Assembly (NCBI GenBank): GCA_003990745.1
Contig: RBNI01000012.1
Span: 1-62,524 of the forward strand
Source: Jimgerdemannia flammicorona
Lineage: Eukaryota > Mucoromycota > Endogonomycetes > Endogonales > Endogonaceae
Direction: 5' to 3'
DNA length: 62,524 nt
Shown piece after piece: positions 35,560 through 48,017 of the stretch (the stretch's first letter is position 1; each line of letters opens with the position of its first letter). A program made the translations under genes and the position numbers. A model generated the notes under the pieces. That model was not told where the DNA came from, did not search any database, and saw nothing but the letters and a program-made list of their open reading frames with translations.

Positions 35560-38500
35560 TTAGTTATTTAGGGAGTCATACTCCTGAACTAAGTCAGTAG
35601 CATTCTGGAGATTGGTCTTGAGTTCCCATATTGCATCATGGATTGGATAACCTTTCCATTTGACAAGGTACTCAGAATGGGTCTTGTGTCCACATTTGTT
35701 GAGGATTTGTTCAACTTCATATTCTTCCTGATCATTAATAATGATAGGTGCAGGTGGTTCTGTAGTTCGGTTTGGAAATAGTTTATTGTCATTCTCATTA
35801 TATTGTTTGAGATGTTGGACATTGAAGACTGGGTGAATCTTAATGGTATCTGGTAGCACCAATTTATAAGAGGTCAGAGAGACTTGTGCAATGACTTTGA
35901 ATAGTCCAATAAACTTGCTGTTCAGCTTTGTAGATGGTCTGTACTTCAGGTTGTCAACTTGGTATCCTCAGATGTCTAGTAGAACTTTTTCTCCAATATC
36001 AAAGGTTTCTTCTCAGCAGTGTTGGTTAACATACTGTGACTGTTGTTCTTGAGCTCATGATAAATTCTCGATGGCAATCTGGCTTAGATTGTGTATTTGA
36101 AGCAGGAATTCTTCAACAGCTTCAACTGTAGAGGGTTCTTCAGTGGTTTGGATGAGTGTCAGAGAAGTGTTTGGGTTTTGTCCAGTGTTGGCGAAGAATG
36201 GGGTCATTCCAAGGGAGGCTTGCTTGCTGTTGTTGTAAGCAAACTCAACTGCAGTAAGGTGTTCATACCAATCATCTTATCTGTAGGAAACATAGTTCCT
36301 TAGCATTTATTTCAGAGTTCGGTTCATTCTTTCGGTTTGGCCATCAGTTTCGGGATGAAATGATGTAGATAGTGCAAGTTTTGTTCCAAGGTGCGCATGG
36401 AGGGCTTTCCAAAAATAGCTGGTGAATTTCAGATCTTGGTCACTAATAATGATCTTAGAAAGACCATGATAGTAGAAGATATTGTCAAACAAGAGTGTGG
36501 CTATGTCTGGTGCTGTTATAGTGGTAGTAGTTAGTACAAAGTGGGCTTATTTGCTGAGATAGTCCACAAAGACAACAATTGCATCTTTTCCATTCTTGGT
36601 TCAGGGTAGTTATACAATGAAGTCCATAGAGATTTGTTCCCAATTAGTAGATGGTACCAGAATAGGGTGAAGTAGGCCAGGCTTTGCTAGTGTTGAGGAC
36701 TTATTGCATTGGCAGGCATCACAGGAAGTGATGTAGGTCTTGAGCTGATCTGCTATGTGGGGCCAATAGAAGTTTCAGGAGATAACTTCATAGTATTTGT
36801 CAAATCCTAAATGTCCAGCTGTAGGGACATCATGATATTCAAATAGGATAGTCCTTCGGAGGTCTTGGTTATTTGGGACATAGAGTCTGTTCTTATAGTA
36901 GATAGCATTGTCCTTAAGTTGGTATTGATGGTACCAGGTATGCTTATCAGCATTGTCACTATTCAGAATTTCTCGGAGTGCTTGAGCTTCTTTATCATTA
37001 GTGCATGCTGTAATAATTTGTTCCATAATAGAGTTTGTAACCAAAGTGAGAGTTTGGATAACTTCTTCAATAGGTGGTCTGGAGATTGCATCAGCAACAA
37101 TATTTTCCTTGCCAGAGCAATACTGGATTTCATAGTCAAAGTTGGTAAGGACTTTCATCCATCTGGCTTGCTTTCAAGAAAGGGTAGCCTGGGTCTTGAC
37201 GTTGACTAATGACTTGTGGTCAGTCAATACAGTGAAGTGTGCTCCTTTTAGATAGGGTTGCCATTTGATCAGAGTGTCTACAATGGCTAGCATTTCCTTC
37301 TTATGAGTTGCATAGTTGATTTCAGCATCATTGAACTTGCAGGAGTGATAGGCCACAGGGTGTCCTTCTTGCATAAGTATTGCTCCAAGAGCTAGGTCAG
37401 AGGTATCGGTAGTAACTTCATATGGTAGGGCGGGATTTGCCGCTTGAAGTACTGGAGTGGTTATCAGGACATCCTTTAGTACTTGAAAGGTGGTATCTTT
37501 GGGTCCCCAATTTACAAGATTGTTGAAGTCTTTTTCTTGTTTCATAGTCTAGAGCTGTTCTTCTTTCTTGCTGTGCTTGGTCATTTGGGTCAGGGCAGTA
37601 GTAATCTTGGCGAAGTTGGGAACAAATCACCTATAATAATTTACTAATCCCAGGAATAACTGTAGGTCCTTCAGCTTCTTGGGTCTGGGCCAATCCTTGA
37701 TTGTGGAGATTTTGCTGGGGTCCACTTTGATTCCATCAAGTGTGACAATATGTCCAAGGAATTGAATTTTCTTCAGGAGGAATTCATACTTGCTGAGTTT
37801 TGTAAAGAGTCAGTTTTCTTGGAGTTTCAGTAGTACTAGTTCAAGGTGTTCAAGATGTTCCTCCAGGGTTTTGCTGAAGACTAGAATGTCGTCAATGTAG
37901 ATAACAATGAATTTGTCCAAGTATAGGTGCAGAATGGTATTTATCAGGATCTGGAAGGTTGCTGGAGCATTAGTTAAGCCAAAGGGCATAACCAGGAATT
38001 CGAAATGTCCATAGTGAGTTCAGAAGGCTGTCTTGTAGATGTCTTCTTCTTTCATGGCAATTTGCCAGTAACCATTTTGCAGATCAAAAGAGCTCATGAA
38101 TTGTGGGTTGGTAAGTCTATCGAATATCTCATCGATTCTGGGTAGTGGGCAACAGTTCTTGATAGTCTGTTCATTGAGATTGCAGTAATCAATATACATT
38201 TGCAGGTCTTCTTCTTTCTTTACAACAAAGAGAACTGGTGCACTATAGAGTGATACACTGGGTCTAATGAATCCTTATTCTAGGAGTTTATCAATTTCTT
38301 TCTTGAGTGCATCAATTTCTCTTGAAGACATGTGGTAGATTGACTTGAAGGCTGGCTTGGCATCTGGAATGATCTTGATGGCATGGTCTACTGCTTGTTT
38401 GGGAGGTAGGCCTTTCAGAAGCTTCTTTGGGAATATGTCTCAGAATTTCTAGAGCAGTGGTCTGACATGGTGGTTAACCTTAGAAAAGTCTTCTTTAGAG

Positions 38501-41500
38501 TTCTCGGGTTCTCCTTTGGATGGGCAGATGGAGATGGCGAAGAGAGGACATTTCTTGGCTAATTTCTTGAGTTATAGCTTGTTGATATGAGTGATCTTTG
38601 GTCTAGGTTCACTAGAGTTGAGTGGGTCTTTTTCGCCTTATAGTTTGAAGTTGTGGCATCCTTTCTTGATGGTCAGGGAATGGTTTACCCAATCGATCAT
38701 GGGGTTCTCTTATTTCAACCATAGAGTCCCAAGGATGATTTCATTGTCAGGTAGTGGTACAATCTAGAGAGTAATATGTATTTGGTAGTTATCAATTCAG
38801 AAGGGTAGATTGCAGACTTCCTTACTAATAACATGTGAGGTTCCATCAGCTGTGGCAACTGCTTGAGTTTGTTGTACTGGGGAGGTGAAGACCTTGAGTC
38901 TGTTGACTGTTTCTTCATTGATGAAGTTGCCTGAGGCACCACTGTCTATCATAATCTTAACAGGTGCTCGGTTGACAAAAGCTTAGAGTGTAAGCAGTTT
39001 GTCTGATCCAATAGTAGTAATTTTGGTTGTTTGAGCTTTCCTTCTGTTAGTTCTTCTTTGAGCCAGTTCATTGATACAAGAGAAGCAATCATCAATTATT
39101 CGGGAAGAGTACATTCCAATACTATGGGGGCATCGGTCACTTGGTACATATCCATCTTCGATTTTCTTGTAGAATTGTTCTTCTTTGTTCATGGTAGGTT
39201 GAACTGGGGCCTTTGTTGATGAACCAAATCCCTTGGATCCTCAGATGGTGGGTAGTAGTTCAGGGACTTCCTTAACTGTCAGAGTTGACTCGATTTTTTC
39301 AAATAGGATCTGGGTAATGCAGAAATCTATGGGGATCTTGAAGGGTGTCCAACTGTGGTTTCGAATAAGGACAATGATTTTGCCTATATAATCTTCGTCA
39401 ATGACTCCTCCTTCTACTGAGAGTCCTTTTAATGCTAGGCTGCTGTGACAGCATATTCTTCCAATATATCCTTCAGAGATTTGGATGCTGATTCCTGTGT
39501 AGACTTACTTGACTTCTCGGTTGGAAACTGTAGCTTCTTTGGCTGCATATAGGTCATATCTAGCTGCTTTTTGACTTCCTTTGGTTGGGGCCTTAGCAGT
39601 TTGTCTTAACTTGACAAAATCCAGTATTCTGGTAGTCAGGTTATTGAGGTGGTGCAGAGTAGTAACAGTTGCTCATATTGCTGTTCAGGGTTTTCAGTTG
39701 GGGCAGGCACTGGCTATGTATCCTGTCTTTCGGCAATAGAAGCATACTCCACTTCTTCACAGTTTGTTCCTTTCTCCTTCAGTCAGTTTCTTGAAGGTAC
39801 TCAGCTGAGTAGGTTTATGATTTCTGGGTGTCTAAGAGGTGGATGTGGAGGGAGCTTGGGATGTTTCATGCTTGGGTTCTTCTTTCTTGGTCCAAGTCTT
39901 TTCCTTGTTATTGAATTGTCTTCAGGGCAGCATTGGTCCAGCTGTTAGGATTTGCTTGACCATAGTCTTGATTCTTGCCAGGCACCATTGTTGGTGATTG
40001 CAACCAACTGAGTGACCTTGTTCTTAGATTTTTCTAGTAAGCCATTCAGGCAGTGTATTGAATAAATGGTCTGCTCTTGTACTATTTCGTACTTCATCAT
40101 TGGCAATGTATCCTAGGCCAATGGTGTTCAGGAGTAACTCGAGTTTTGTACAGAAGGTTTTGAATTCTTTCTTGCCATATACATCGAATTTGAGGTTGTA
40201 GAGTTTTACTTGAGATTCGGCAATCATAGTTTCACTGCGGTATTGAGTAATCATAAGTTGTTTGAGTCCAGGGGCTGCAGGATGGACTCCATATCCTGGG
40301 GCATTATTCGCTGCATTCTGAGCAACTACTGCAGGTCGGGTGTCCTATGTGAGGGGTTTTTCAGGAAGGGTTCACCACCATTCTTCGGCAGGTCCTTGAA
40401 AGAATGTAATAACTCAGCAGACATAGGCTGTAGTTGTAGCAAAGAGTTGTTCCAGAGTGTGGTCTTGATTGTTTGTCAGAGCATGGTCAGCAACTCACTC
40501 ATTTGTCCATTGATTGGCTTCAAAGTTGGTATCAACTATACTAATGAAGCTTTGGACTGCTTGTGCAGTACCATTGAAGGTAGGTAGGCTCAGATTTTTG
40601 GTAGATCGGGTCTGTTCGGCTAAGGTAGTAATGGTTGCTACCATTATGACTACCTGGGCTGTGAGGTCTAGAATCTATTGGTTTACTATGTTGTTTACTG
40701 GAGATGGTTGGACTGCTGGTAGTAGTATTACTGGTACTACTTGAGGTACTAGTGTAGAGTGTGATGGGGTTCTTTGAGTCTGTGTAAGTTGCTGGAGTAA
40801 CAGTTGTGGGTCTGGAGTAAGGGCTTGATAGATAGCTGTTTGTTGCTGTATAGGTGTATTCTGGCCTGATGGAGGTGTATCTTCTTTGGTAGTGTATCCA
40901 GGATTGAATTCACTGAGATACTCCTCCTCCTCTTCAGTTTGGTCCCTATGTAATTGGGTTTGCTCAGCATCAAAGTAGACAGAATCAGTTATATATCTAA
41001 TTTCAGATGGACTTAATTCAAAGTCAAGTTCTGGTTCGGTGTTAGTTTTGGATTCAGGTAGGGCTGTAGCAGGGCCTGCTTCTGGTTCGGGGTCAGGTAG
41101 TTGATAAAGGGTTTCTCTTGCTTCTTCTTTAAGAATATGGTGGGCCTTGCTTTTCTGGAATTGGTAGTATAATGCAGTTTTGGTCCTGGTATGGTGAAAG
41201 TCAGTAGAGTTGAGCCACTTGGCTACTGAGGCTTGGGCTTCATGAGGAACTAAGGCTAGAAAGACTGCTGCTGGTTGTTCTAGGTTGCTCGGATTTGTAG
41301 AGCTGACAAAACTCTTGTTGAGGAGAGTAAAGAAGGCTTCTATAAGACCTTCTTTATCTTGACTTGCTGGGTGTAGTGCAAGGAGTTCAGTGAATAGGGT
41401 TTTGCCTATTTGCTGATTTAATCAGAGTACTTCTTTCTTTGAATAAAGTTTGTCTCACTTGTTGCAGGTGTGGAGGTCAAATTGTCCTTGTATATCAGGT

Positions 41501-41651
41501 TCAATTCTCTTCAGATTGTCAGATGGTTCAGGATAAATTCCAGTTCAGAGGTTGGGCTTTATACCAACTTGTAGAAATTTGCAGAAGGTTTTGTAGTGGG
41601 GTGAGAAAGTATCTTGAAGTGGAATTGGATTGTAAACTGCTGCTACCAAGT
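35560..41651 (-). pseudogene. Gag-dUTPase-Pol of element E
   Basis: In coding order: Gag (about 41440-39700) with a knuckle 'CFYCRKTGYIASAC' near 39740, where His is Tyr. dUTPase (about 39640-39225) and protease (about 39190-38730) follow. RT spans about 38340-37830. RNase H (37545-37174) includes 'TTDTSDLALGAILMQEGHPV'; integrase (37158-35900) includes 'DVPTAGHLGFDKYYEVIS' and '[13 protein letters not shown]'. The chromodomain (35862-35560) has 'SEYLVKWKGYPIHDAIWELK'. At several Arg positions where A has TGA, E has CAA, showing that the ancestral codon was CGA. The frame also runs open across the primer-binding site into the LTR (41811-41545). Confidence 0.9.
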
Positions 41652-43716
41652 TGTAAGAGGGTTGTTTTTTAGGGTAACTGTTATGTAGTTCTGGAAGGAT
41701 TTTCTGGAAGTTCTGGATATTCTGGAAGACTGTTTTCTTATGGTCAAGATCAATTTCATATGGAGTATATCCTCTATACTTATTGATTTCAAGATCGGGT
41801 TGACATCTCAACCAAAGTCCTTTTTCAGACTAGTTCTGGATGTTCAGGATTTTCCATATTTCAGGAAGTTCAAGAAACTAAGACCAGCTTAGTTGAATTG
41901 GCGTATCACTGCAGACAATATCCAATTAGGAAATTTCATAATGGGGTTAGGAGTGGGACCTAACAGAGAGTGGATTTACTTAAGAGTAGTTTGTGGGTTA
42001 TTAAATAGGTTTATTTGCTATTCATGATATTGCTATACTAGGAGTAGTTGTGTGAAGGGATATGGTGGGGAAGTATTCAGGAATGTTCTTGTGTGTTTGA
42101 GTTTGAGATTCTGAGGTCTGGGAGAGGGAGTATTTATACTAGTGAGGGGCTATCTGAACTATGCTAAATATGGATGTAGCACTAAGTGTCTTTGCTGAGT
42201 CAGAATACAGTCACATAGTATAAGAGTGATCTGATATGTCAAGAGATCGTCTGACTGCTGAGTCAGTTCACAGTCATATTGTACAATGTTAATCTAACTA
42301 TACTATAACTGCTAAGCTATTTATAGGTTTAGGTACTGTCTGGGTAGTCTTCAATGACATTACTATCAATGGCATCATCTCTGATGAAGTAGTCGTCTAG
42401 GAAGAGTGGTTTGCAGATTACTTCTCCTTGTTCACTGAGATAATAATACATTGGAACTTCATCACCATCCCACAGAATTGCATTGTCTGTCTCATATGCT
42501 GGATAAGGTGTTGGAGGGCAAAGGAGTGGTGCATCATCTTCACTTTCATCAGTTTCACTATCTGCATACCTTCTATAGGTTACAGCACTATGAGTTATGG
42601 GGTTGTAGTAAGCTGGTAGCTGTGGTTCATGTTGCTTGTACTCAGGTGGTGGAGTTGTTGGTTCGATCTCAAGAGTTGTCTGAAGGTACAGATTGTGTTC
42701 TCCAGTTTCTTCATTATAATTGAAGTAATCAGGGGTGAATGCGGGTTGGTATTCATGCCAGTGGTCATTGTTCCAATAAGTTTTGTATGTGGTTATAAAC
42801 TGTTGTAAGTTCATTAGCAAGATTGGCAGTGTGATCAGAGTTGGTAGAGATCCTTGGCTTGAGGTCATGTCAGTGTCAGAGGGATTATTGTTTTCTACTT
42901 TATCTTTGTCGAAGTGAATTATATCATAGACATCCTTCATGGTGTATCCAACTTGGGGCATTTGCAGAATGTGGTCATTGGGGTGTGGGAAGGTTCTGTC
43001 TGTGGTCTGGACATACTCGAGATACTTGTGGTTGAGTTCTTGTATCATATCATCGATTTGGTCATAGGAAAGAGTAGTAACCATTTTGCTGGTAGTAACT
43101 TGGAGGTGGGGAATAAAGGTGCTGTACTCGTAGAAGAGTTCTCGGTGTTTGCAGGCAATGAGCTTCTGGTGTTGAGACATCTGGGTAATGTCTATATCAT
43201 GGTGGTGTTCGACCATGTCTTCTAGGAGGCAGCTGATCTGGTAGTAGCTTGAGATTTGTCCAATCTGGTGGGCCTCGTTAAGCATGTTCAGGGCATTCCA
43301 TCAGGCTTCCACAAAGTAGAGGAGTGCTAGGCTATGAATATTCATGAGGGGCAGAGGGGGTGTGGCTCGGTTGACAATGGTATTCCAAATGTCAGTGCGG
43401 ATGTGGTTGTAGATCTCGGTGGTCATGTTTGTATGTTTGAAAGTTGTGGTTATTATTTGTTTTGGTTCTGCTTTGATGCATCTCGGTGCTTGGTATATGT
43501 ATATGCATTTAGTCCTGATTGGTAAGATTCTGTTTATATGAATCTTGTGTTCTGTGACTTCATATTGATTCAGCTTTGTGCACTGTGACTTTGGTTTGAC
43601 TCAGCTTCGTGATCAGGCAGGTGATTTCCAGATTTGTTTGGAGGTCACGTGTGATTTTGGTGGCTTGTCCAGAGGGTGATGTGTGATTTCAGTGGCTTGG
43701 AGGTTGTGCGCTTACA
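41652..43716 (-). repeat. 5' LTR of element E
   Basis: Length is 2065 bp, the same as the 5' LTR of A. It contains the best-preserved LTR ORF. The primer-binding site adjoins at plus-strand 'ctgctgctaccaag' and is slightly mutated. Confidence 0.93.
42329..43426 (-). pseudogene. LTR ORF, best-preserved copy (5' LTR of E)
   Basis: This copy is 1098 bp from ATG (43426-43424) to TAA (42331-42329), with a single in-frame TGA in 'VEA-WNALNML'. The 3' LTR of A keeps CGA (Arg) at that site, so one transition separates this copy from a full 365-residue frame; the last 318 codons are open. The protein shows 'SSYYQISCLLEDMVEHHHD', 'SYDQIDDMIQELNHKYLEYV', an acidic patch after 'DVYDIIHFDKD', 'PTTPPPEYKQHEPQLPAYYN', 'SETDESEDDAPLL' and the acidic end 'DDYFIRDDAID...EDYPDS'. 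I see no transmembrane segment or known domain. It could be an accessory or regulatory protein; that is inference from its place in U3. Confidence 0.75.
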
Positions 43717-43721
43717 TGGCT

Positions 43722-44059
43722 GCATTTCCTCAAAAAATTATGTCAGCAAATTAGACTTATATGTCATCTTTCATTCTTGTGAGTTTGAAGTATTGGTCCA
43801 ATTGGAAGGTCCATGTATCTGTAGATAGTCCTTCTTGATGACTGTCAAAGGTATCTAGCTTGAGTGGCTTGAAACTGACTAGTGCTATAGTAGGATATGA
43901 TGTACTCATAGTTTGTGTTTTTTGCTGTTCTAGTTGTGCTTGAAGTTCTTGAATTTGGTAGGTCATGGCATTGATCATATCTTTTATACCAAGTTGCTGT
44001 CCTTCTGCTTCTTCTATAGCAGAGGGGTCTGGCTGGTAGGCTGACTCTTCATAGCTCAT
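43722..44059 (-). pseudogene. N-terminal part of Gag of element D
   Basis: The open segment starts MSYEESAYQ at 44059 and contains a coiled-coil-like stretch ('MTYQIQELQAQLEQQ') followed by a typical Gag entry ('FKPLKLDTFD', 'WTFQLDQYFKLTRMKDDI'). It is interrupted by E at 43721 and resumes at 33071. Confidence 0.82.
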
Positions 44060-44134
44060 TTCAGATTCATATGACTAGTTATGACTAATTTCTAAATTTG
44101 TGTGAGGTTTCTTAATAAGGCAAGATATAATGAC

Positions 44135-44228
44135 ACCACTGCTACCAAGTATAATGGTTCTAGTTTCTTTAAGAGGAAGCAGCTAAATCTGGAAGTTCTG
44201 ATTAGTCTAAAGTAGCTCAAAGAGATAC
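44135..44228 (-). repeat. Primer-binding site and truncated 5' LTR of element D
   Basis: An intact primer-binding site (plus-strand 'ccactgctaccaa', 44135-44147) is followed by LTR sequence matching 209-261 and 17355 onward. It ends abruptly at 44228, after 79 bp of an LTR of about 464 bp. It preserves the unoccupied hAT target 'ggaagttctgattagtctaa'. Confidence 0.82.
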
Positions 44229-46935
44229 TTGTCAGTTGTATATCTGATTTTGAAAGGATTTAATTCAAAGTCAAGTTCTGGTTCAGTATTGGTTTCAGAT
44301 TCAGGTAGGGCTGTAGCAGAGCCTACTTCAGATTTGGGGTCTGGTAGTTGATGAAGAGTTTCTCTTGCTTCTTCCTTAAAGATATGCTGGGCCTTGCTGT
44401 TCTGGAATCAGTAGTATAATATGATCTTAGTTCTGGTATGGTGAAAGTTGGTAGAGTTAAGCCACTTGGCTACAGAGGCTTGGGCTTCATGAGGAACTAA
44501 GGCTAGAAAGACTGCTGCTGGTTATCCTAGGTCACTTAGATTTGTGGAGCTGACAAAACCTTATTGAGAAGAGTAAAGAAGGCTTCAATAAGACCTTCTT
44601 CATCTTGACTTGCTGGGTGTAGTGCAAGGAGTTCGGTGAATAGGGTTTCACCTATTTGCTGATTTAATCGGAGTACTTCTTTCTTTGAATGAAGTTTGTC
44701 CCACTTATTGTAGGTGTGGAGGTCAAATTGTCCTTGTACGTCAGGTTCAATTCTCTCCAGATTGTCAGATGGTTCAGGATAAATTCCAGTTCAGAGATTG
44801 GGCTTTATACCAACTTGTAGGAATTCTCAGAGGGGTTTGTAGCAGAGTGAGGAAGCATCTTGAAGCAGAATTGAATTGTAATCCGCTGCTATCAAGTTGT
44901 AAGAGGGTTGCTTTTTAGGGTAACCATTACATAGTTCTGGAAGGGTTTTCTGGAAGTTCTGGATATTCTGGAAGACTGTTTTCTTATAGTCAAGATCAAT
45001 TTCATATGGAGTACATCCTCTACACTTATTGATTTTAAGATCAGGTTGATATCTCAACCAAAGTCCTTTTTCAGACTAGTTCTAGATATTCAGGATTTTT
45101 TGTATTTCAGGAAGTTCAAGAAACTAAGATCAGCTTAGTTGAATTGGCATATTGCTGCAGACAATACCCAATTAGGAAATTTCATGATGGGGTTAAGAGT
45201 GGGATCTAACAGAGAGTGGATTTACTTAAGAGTGGTTTATGGGTTATTAAATAGGTTTATTCACTATTTATGATATTGCTATACTAGAAGTAGTTGTGTG
45301 AAGGGATATTGTGGAGAAGTGCTCAGGAGTTATGTTCAGATTGTTCAAGTCTTTAAGTCTGAGATTCTGAGGTCTGGGAGAGGGGGTATTTATACTAGTG
45401 AGGGGCTATCTGGACTATGCTAGATATGGATGTAGCACTAAGTGCCTTGCTGAGTCAGAATGCAGTCACGTTGTATAAGTGTGATCTGATATGTCAAGAG
45501 ATCGTCTGACTACTGAGTCAGTTCACAGTTATATCATATAAGGCTAATCTAACTATACTATGACTGCTAAGTTATTTATAATTTTAGGCACTGTCTGGAT
45601 AGTCTTCGATGATATCACCATCGATGATATCATCTCTGATGAAGTAGTCATCTAGGAAAAGTGGTTCGCAGATTACTTGTCTTTATTTGCTGAGGTAATA
45701 ATATATTGTAACTTCATTACTATCCCACAGGATAGCATCATCTGTCTTGTATGCTGAATAAGGCATTAGTGAGTGAAGGAGTGGTACATAGTTTTCACTT
45801 TCATTAGATTCGCTGTCTGTATATCTTCTATAAGTTACCATACTATGAGTTGCAGGGTTATAGTAAGCTGGTGGCTGTGGTTTATGTCGCTCATACTTAG
45901 GTGGTAAAGTTGTTGGTTTGATGTCAAGGGTTGTCTGAAGGTACAGGTTGTGTTCTCCAGTCTCTTTATTGTAGTTGAAGTAATTGGGAGTGAATGCAGG
46001 TTGGTATTCGTGCCAGTGGTCATTGTCCCAATAGGTCTCGTAAGTGGTTATGAACTATTATAAGTTTATCGGCAAGGTTGGCAGAGTGATCAGAGTTGGC
46101 AGGAATCCTTGGCTTGAGGTCATATCAGCATCAGAGGGATCATTGTCTTCTGCTTCGTCTTCATCAAAGTAGATTATATCATAGATGTCTTTCATGGCAT
46201 ATCCAACTTGGGGAATTTGCAGGATGTGGTCATTGGGGTGCAGGAAGGTTCTGTCTGTGGTCTAGATGTACTTGAGGTACTTGTGGTTGAGTTCTTGTAT
46301 TATGTCATTGATTTGGCCATAGGACAAGATAGCAACCATTTCGCTGGTAGTGACTTGGAGATGGGAAATAAAGGTGCTGTACTCATAGAAGAGTTCTCGA
46401 TATTTGTAGGTGATGAGCTTCTGGTGTTGAGACATCTAGGTAATGTCCATGTCATGGTAGTGTTCAACTATGTCTTCTAGGAGGCAGCCGATCTGGTAGT
46501 AGCTTGAGATTTGTCTGATTCAGTGGGCCTCGTTAAGCATGTTCAGGGCATTCCATCAGGCTTCCACAAAGTAGAGGAGTGCTAGGCTATGGATATTCAT
46601 GAGGGGCAGAGGGGGTATTGCTCGGTTGACAATGGTATTCCAAATATTAGTGCGGATGCAGTTGTAGATCTCAGTGGTCATATTTGTGTATTTGGAAGTT
46701 ATGGTTGTTGTTTGTTTTGGTTCTACTTTGATGCATCTTGGTGCTTGGTATATATGCATTTGGTCCTGATTGGTAAGATTCTGTTTGTGTAAATCTTGTG
46801 TTCTGTGACTTTGTGTTGACTCAGCTTTATACACTGTGACTTCAGTTTGACTCAGCTTCGTGATCGAGCAGGTGATTTCCAGATTTGTTTAGAGGTTGCA
46901 TGTGATTTCGGTGGCTTGGAGGTTGTGTACTTACA
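44229..46935 (-). mobile_element. Element F: truncated long-LTR Gypsy element
   Basis: On the minus strand this is a complete 5' LTR (44898-46935, 2038 bp) followed by the primer-binding-site region and about 670 bp of Gag. It stops at 44229, where it is fused to the truncated LTR of D. The frame across the primer-binding site is open as in A and E. The base 5' of the LTR is followed by 'tcatc', but no second copy of a duplication is available. Confidence 0.85.
45584..46681 (-). pseudogene. LTR ORF in element F
   Basis: ATG to TAA is exactly 1098 bp in register, with several nonsense codons. The N-terminal segment before the usual TGA is open ('MTTEIYNCIRTNIWNTIVN'). Confidence 0.62.
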
Positions 46936-47750
46936 TCATCTATACACTTCTATTATATCAACTAATAAAATTCTTTTAAATATAATTATCTCTGATAATT
47001 CAATGGCCTATTCAATTATTGAATATGTTGAGTTCCACTAAGTCTTAATATTTAAAATAAGTTCTTTTGGATTATTGATTCCATAAGCTTTATATTGTAT
47101 AGTAAATCTCTCATAATACTATAGTGATGACTAGATCTTGATAATACTTGTTTAGAAACTTGAAATTATTTCTCCATTATTATCAGCCTTCAGATAGATT
47201 AAAAAGACCTGAACAGCCAGATTAATAATATGAGCTATATAGCATATATATTATATTGACTAATAGTTAAGACTATGATTAAACTCTATCTCAATTGTTT
47301 GAAAAAATATATTGTTTGTTATTATAACTAATATCTAGAGTGAAAAATCAATAATTTGAAATATAAGATAACTGTTTTTCAAAAACCTGACCTTTTTTGA
47401 AAACTCAACCTTTTTTGAATACATCTGTTTTGAAAACCTAATCTGTTTTGAAAATCCAACCTGTTTTAAAAATCTGACCTTTTTCAAAAATCTAATCAAA
47501 ACCAATCTTTTTCAAAAATCTAACCTTTTTGAAAACTCAATCTTTTGTAAATATAACAAGACTCACTCGCTCTTTATATATCTTTATCTATATACCAAAA
47601 TCTCAAACACAGCTTCCAAAGACACCAGTAATATTTTCACCAGAATGAGATCTCAATAGCTTAATATAATCAATCAATATATAGTTGAGTTGCTAATTTT
47701 GACAAATCTAATATATATTAATTCTAAGAAATGTATGCAAATTCAGAGAT
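46936..47750 (-). mobile_element. Decayed hAT remnant with a T-rich tandem repeat
   Basis: On the minus strand near 47190-47240 a translation gives 'AHIINLAVQ', the motif seen in hAT transposases (compare 'AHILNLAVQDYL' in the 15.7-kb region). A degenerate D-N-N stretch follows near 47320. The rest is AT-rich and full of stops. At 47385-47545 about nine imperfect units of 'aaaacctaatctgttttg' type repeat in tandem. Element F adjoins on the left and G on the right. Confidence 0.55.
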
Positions 47751-48017
47751 TGTAAACATATAACCTCTAAGCCACCAAAATCACACATCACTCTCTGAAT
47801 AAATCTGGAAATTACATGCAAAATCACAAAGCTGAGTCAAACTAAAGTTACAGAGTACAAAGCTGAGTTAACTTAAAGTTATGAAATACAAGATTTATAT
47901 AAATGGAACCTTACTAATTAGGACCAAATATATATATATCAAGCACTCAGATATGTCAAAATAGAGAACTATAATAAATCAAACAAACAACTATAACTTT
48001 TAAATATATATATAACT

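Larger units (their letters stand above)
33072..43716 (-). mobile_element. Element E: full-length long-LTR Gypsy chromovirus
   Basis: The element is 10,645 bp, on the minus strand, flanked by a perfect duplication 'tggct' (33067-33071 and 43717-43721). The 3' LTR is at 33072-35130 and the 5' LTR at 41652-43716. All domains are present and several segments are open for more than 100 codons. It inserted in the Gag gene of D and is the best-preserved copy for the LTR ORF. Confidence 0.95.
209..44228 (-). mobile_element. Element D: outermost Ty3/Gypsy chromovirus, broken by four insertions
   Basis: D is a Gypsy retrotransposon on the minus strand, of a different family from A/B/E. Its parts are a 3' LTR (209-261 plus 17355-17765), a polypurine tract (17766-17777), chromodomain and integrase (about 18100-19512), RNase H, RT, protease and dUTPase (30089-32400), Gag (32400-33071 plus 43722-44059), a primer-binding site (44135-44147) and a 5' LTR remnant (44150-44228). 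It is interrupted by the hAT, element B, solo LTR C and element E. Rejoining the flanks of each insertion restores collinear domains, which is why I treat the pieces as one element. The right end is cut at 44228, so its own target duplication cannot be confirmed; the left flank is 'aaacc'. Confidence 0.88.

Noticed and set aside
47385..47545. Array of regulatory sites
   Set aside because: Imperfect T-rich tandem units in decayed sequence, with no associated gene to support a role.
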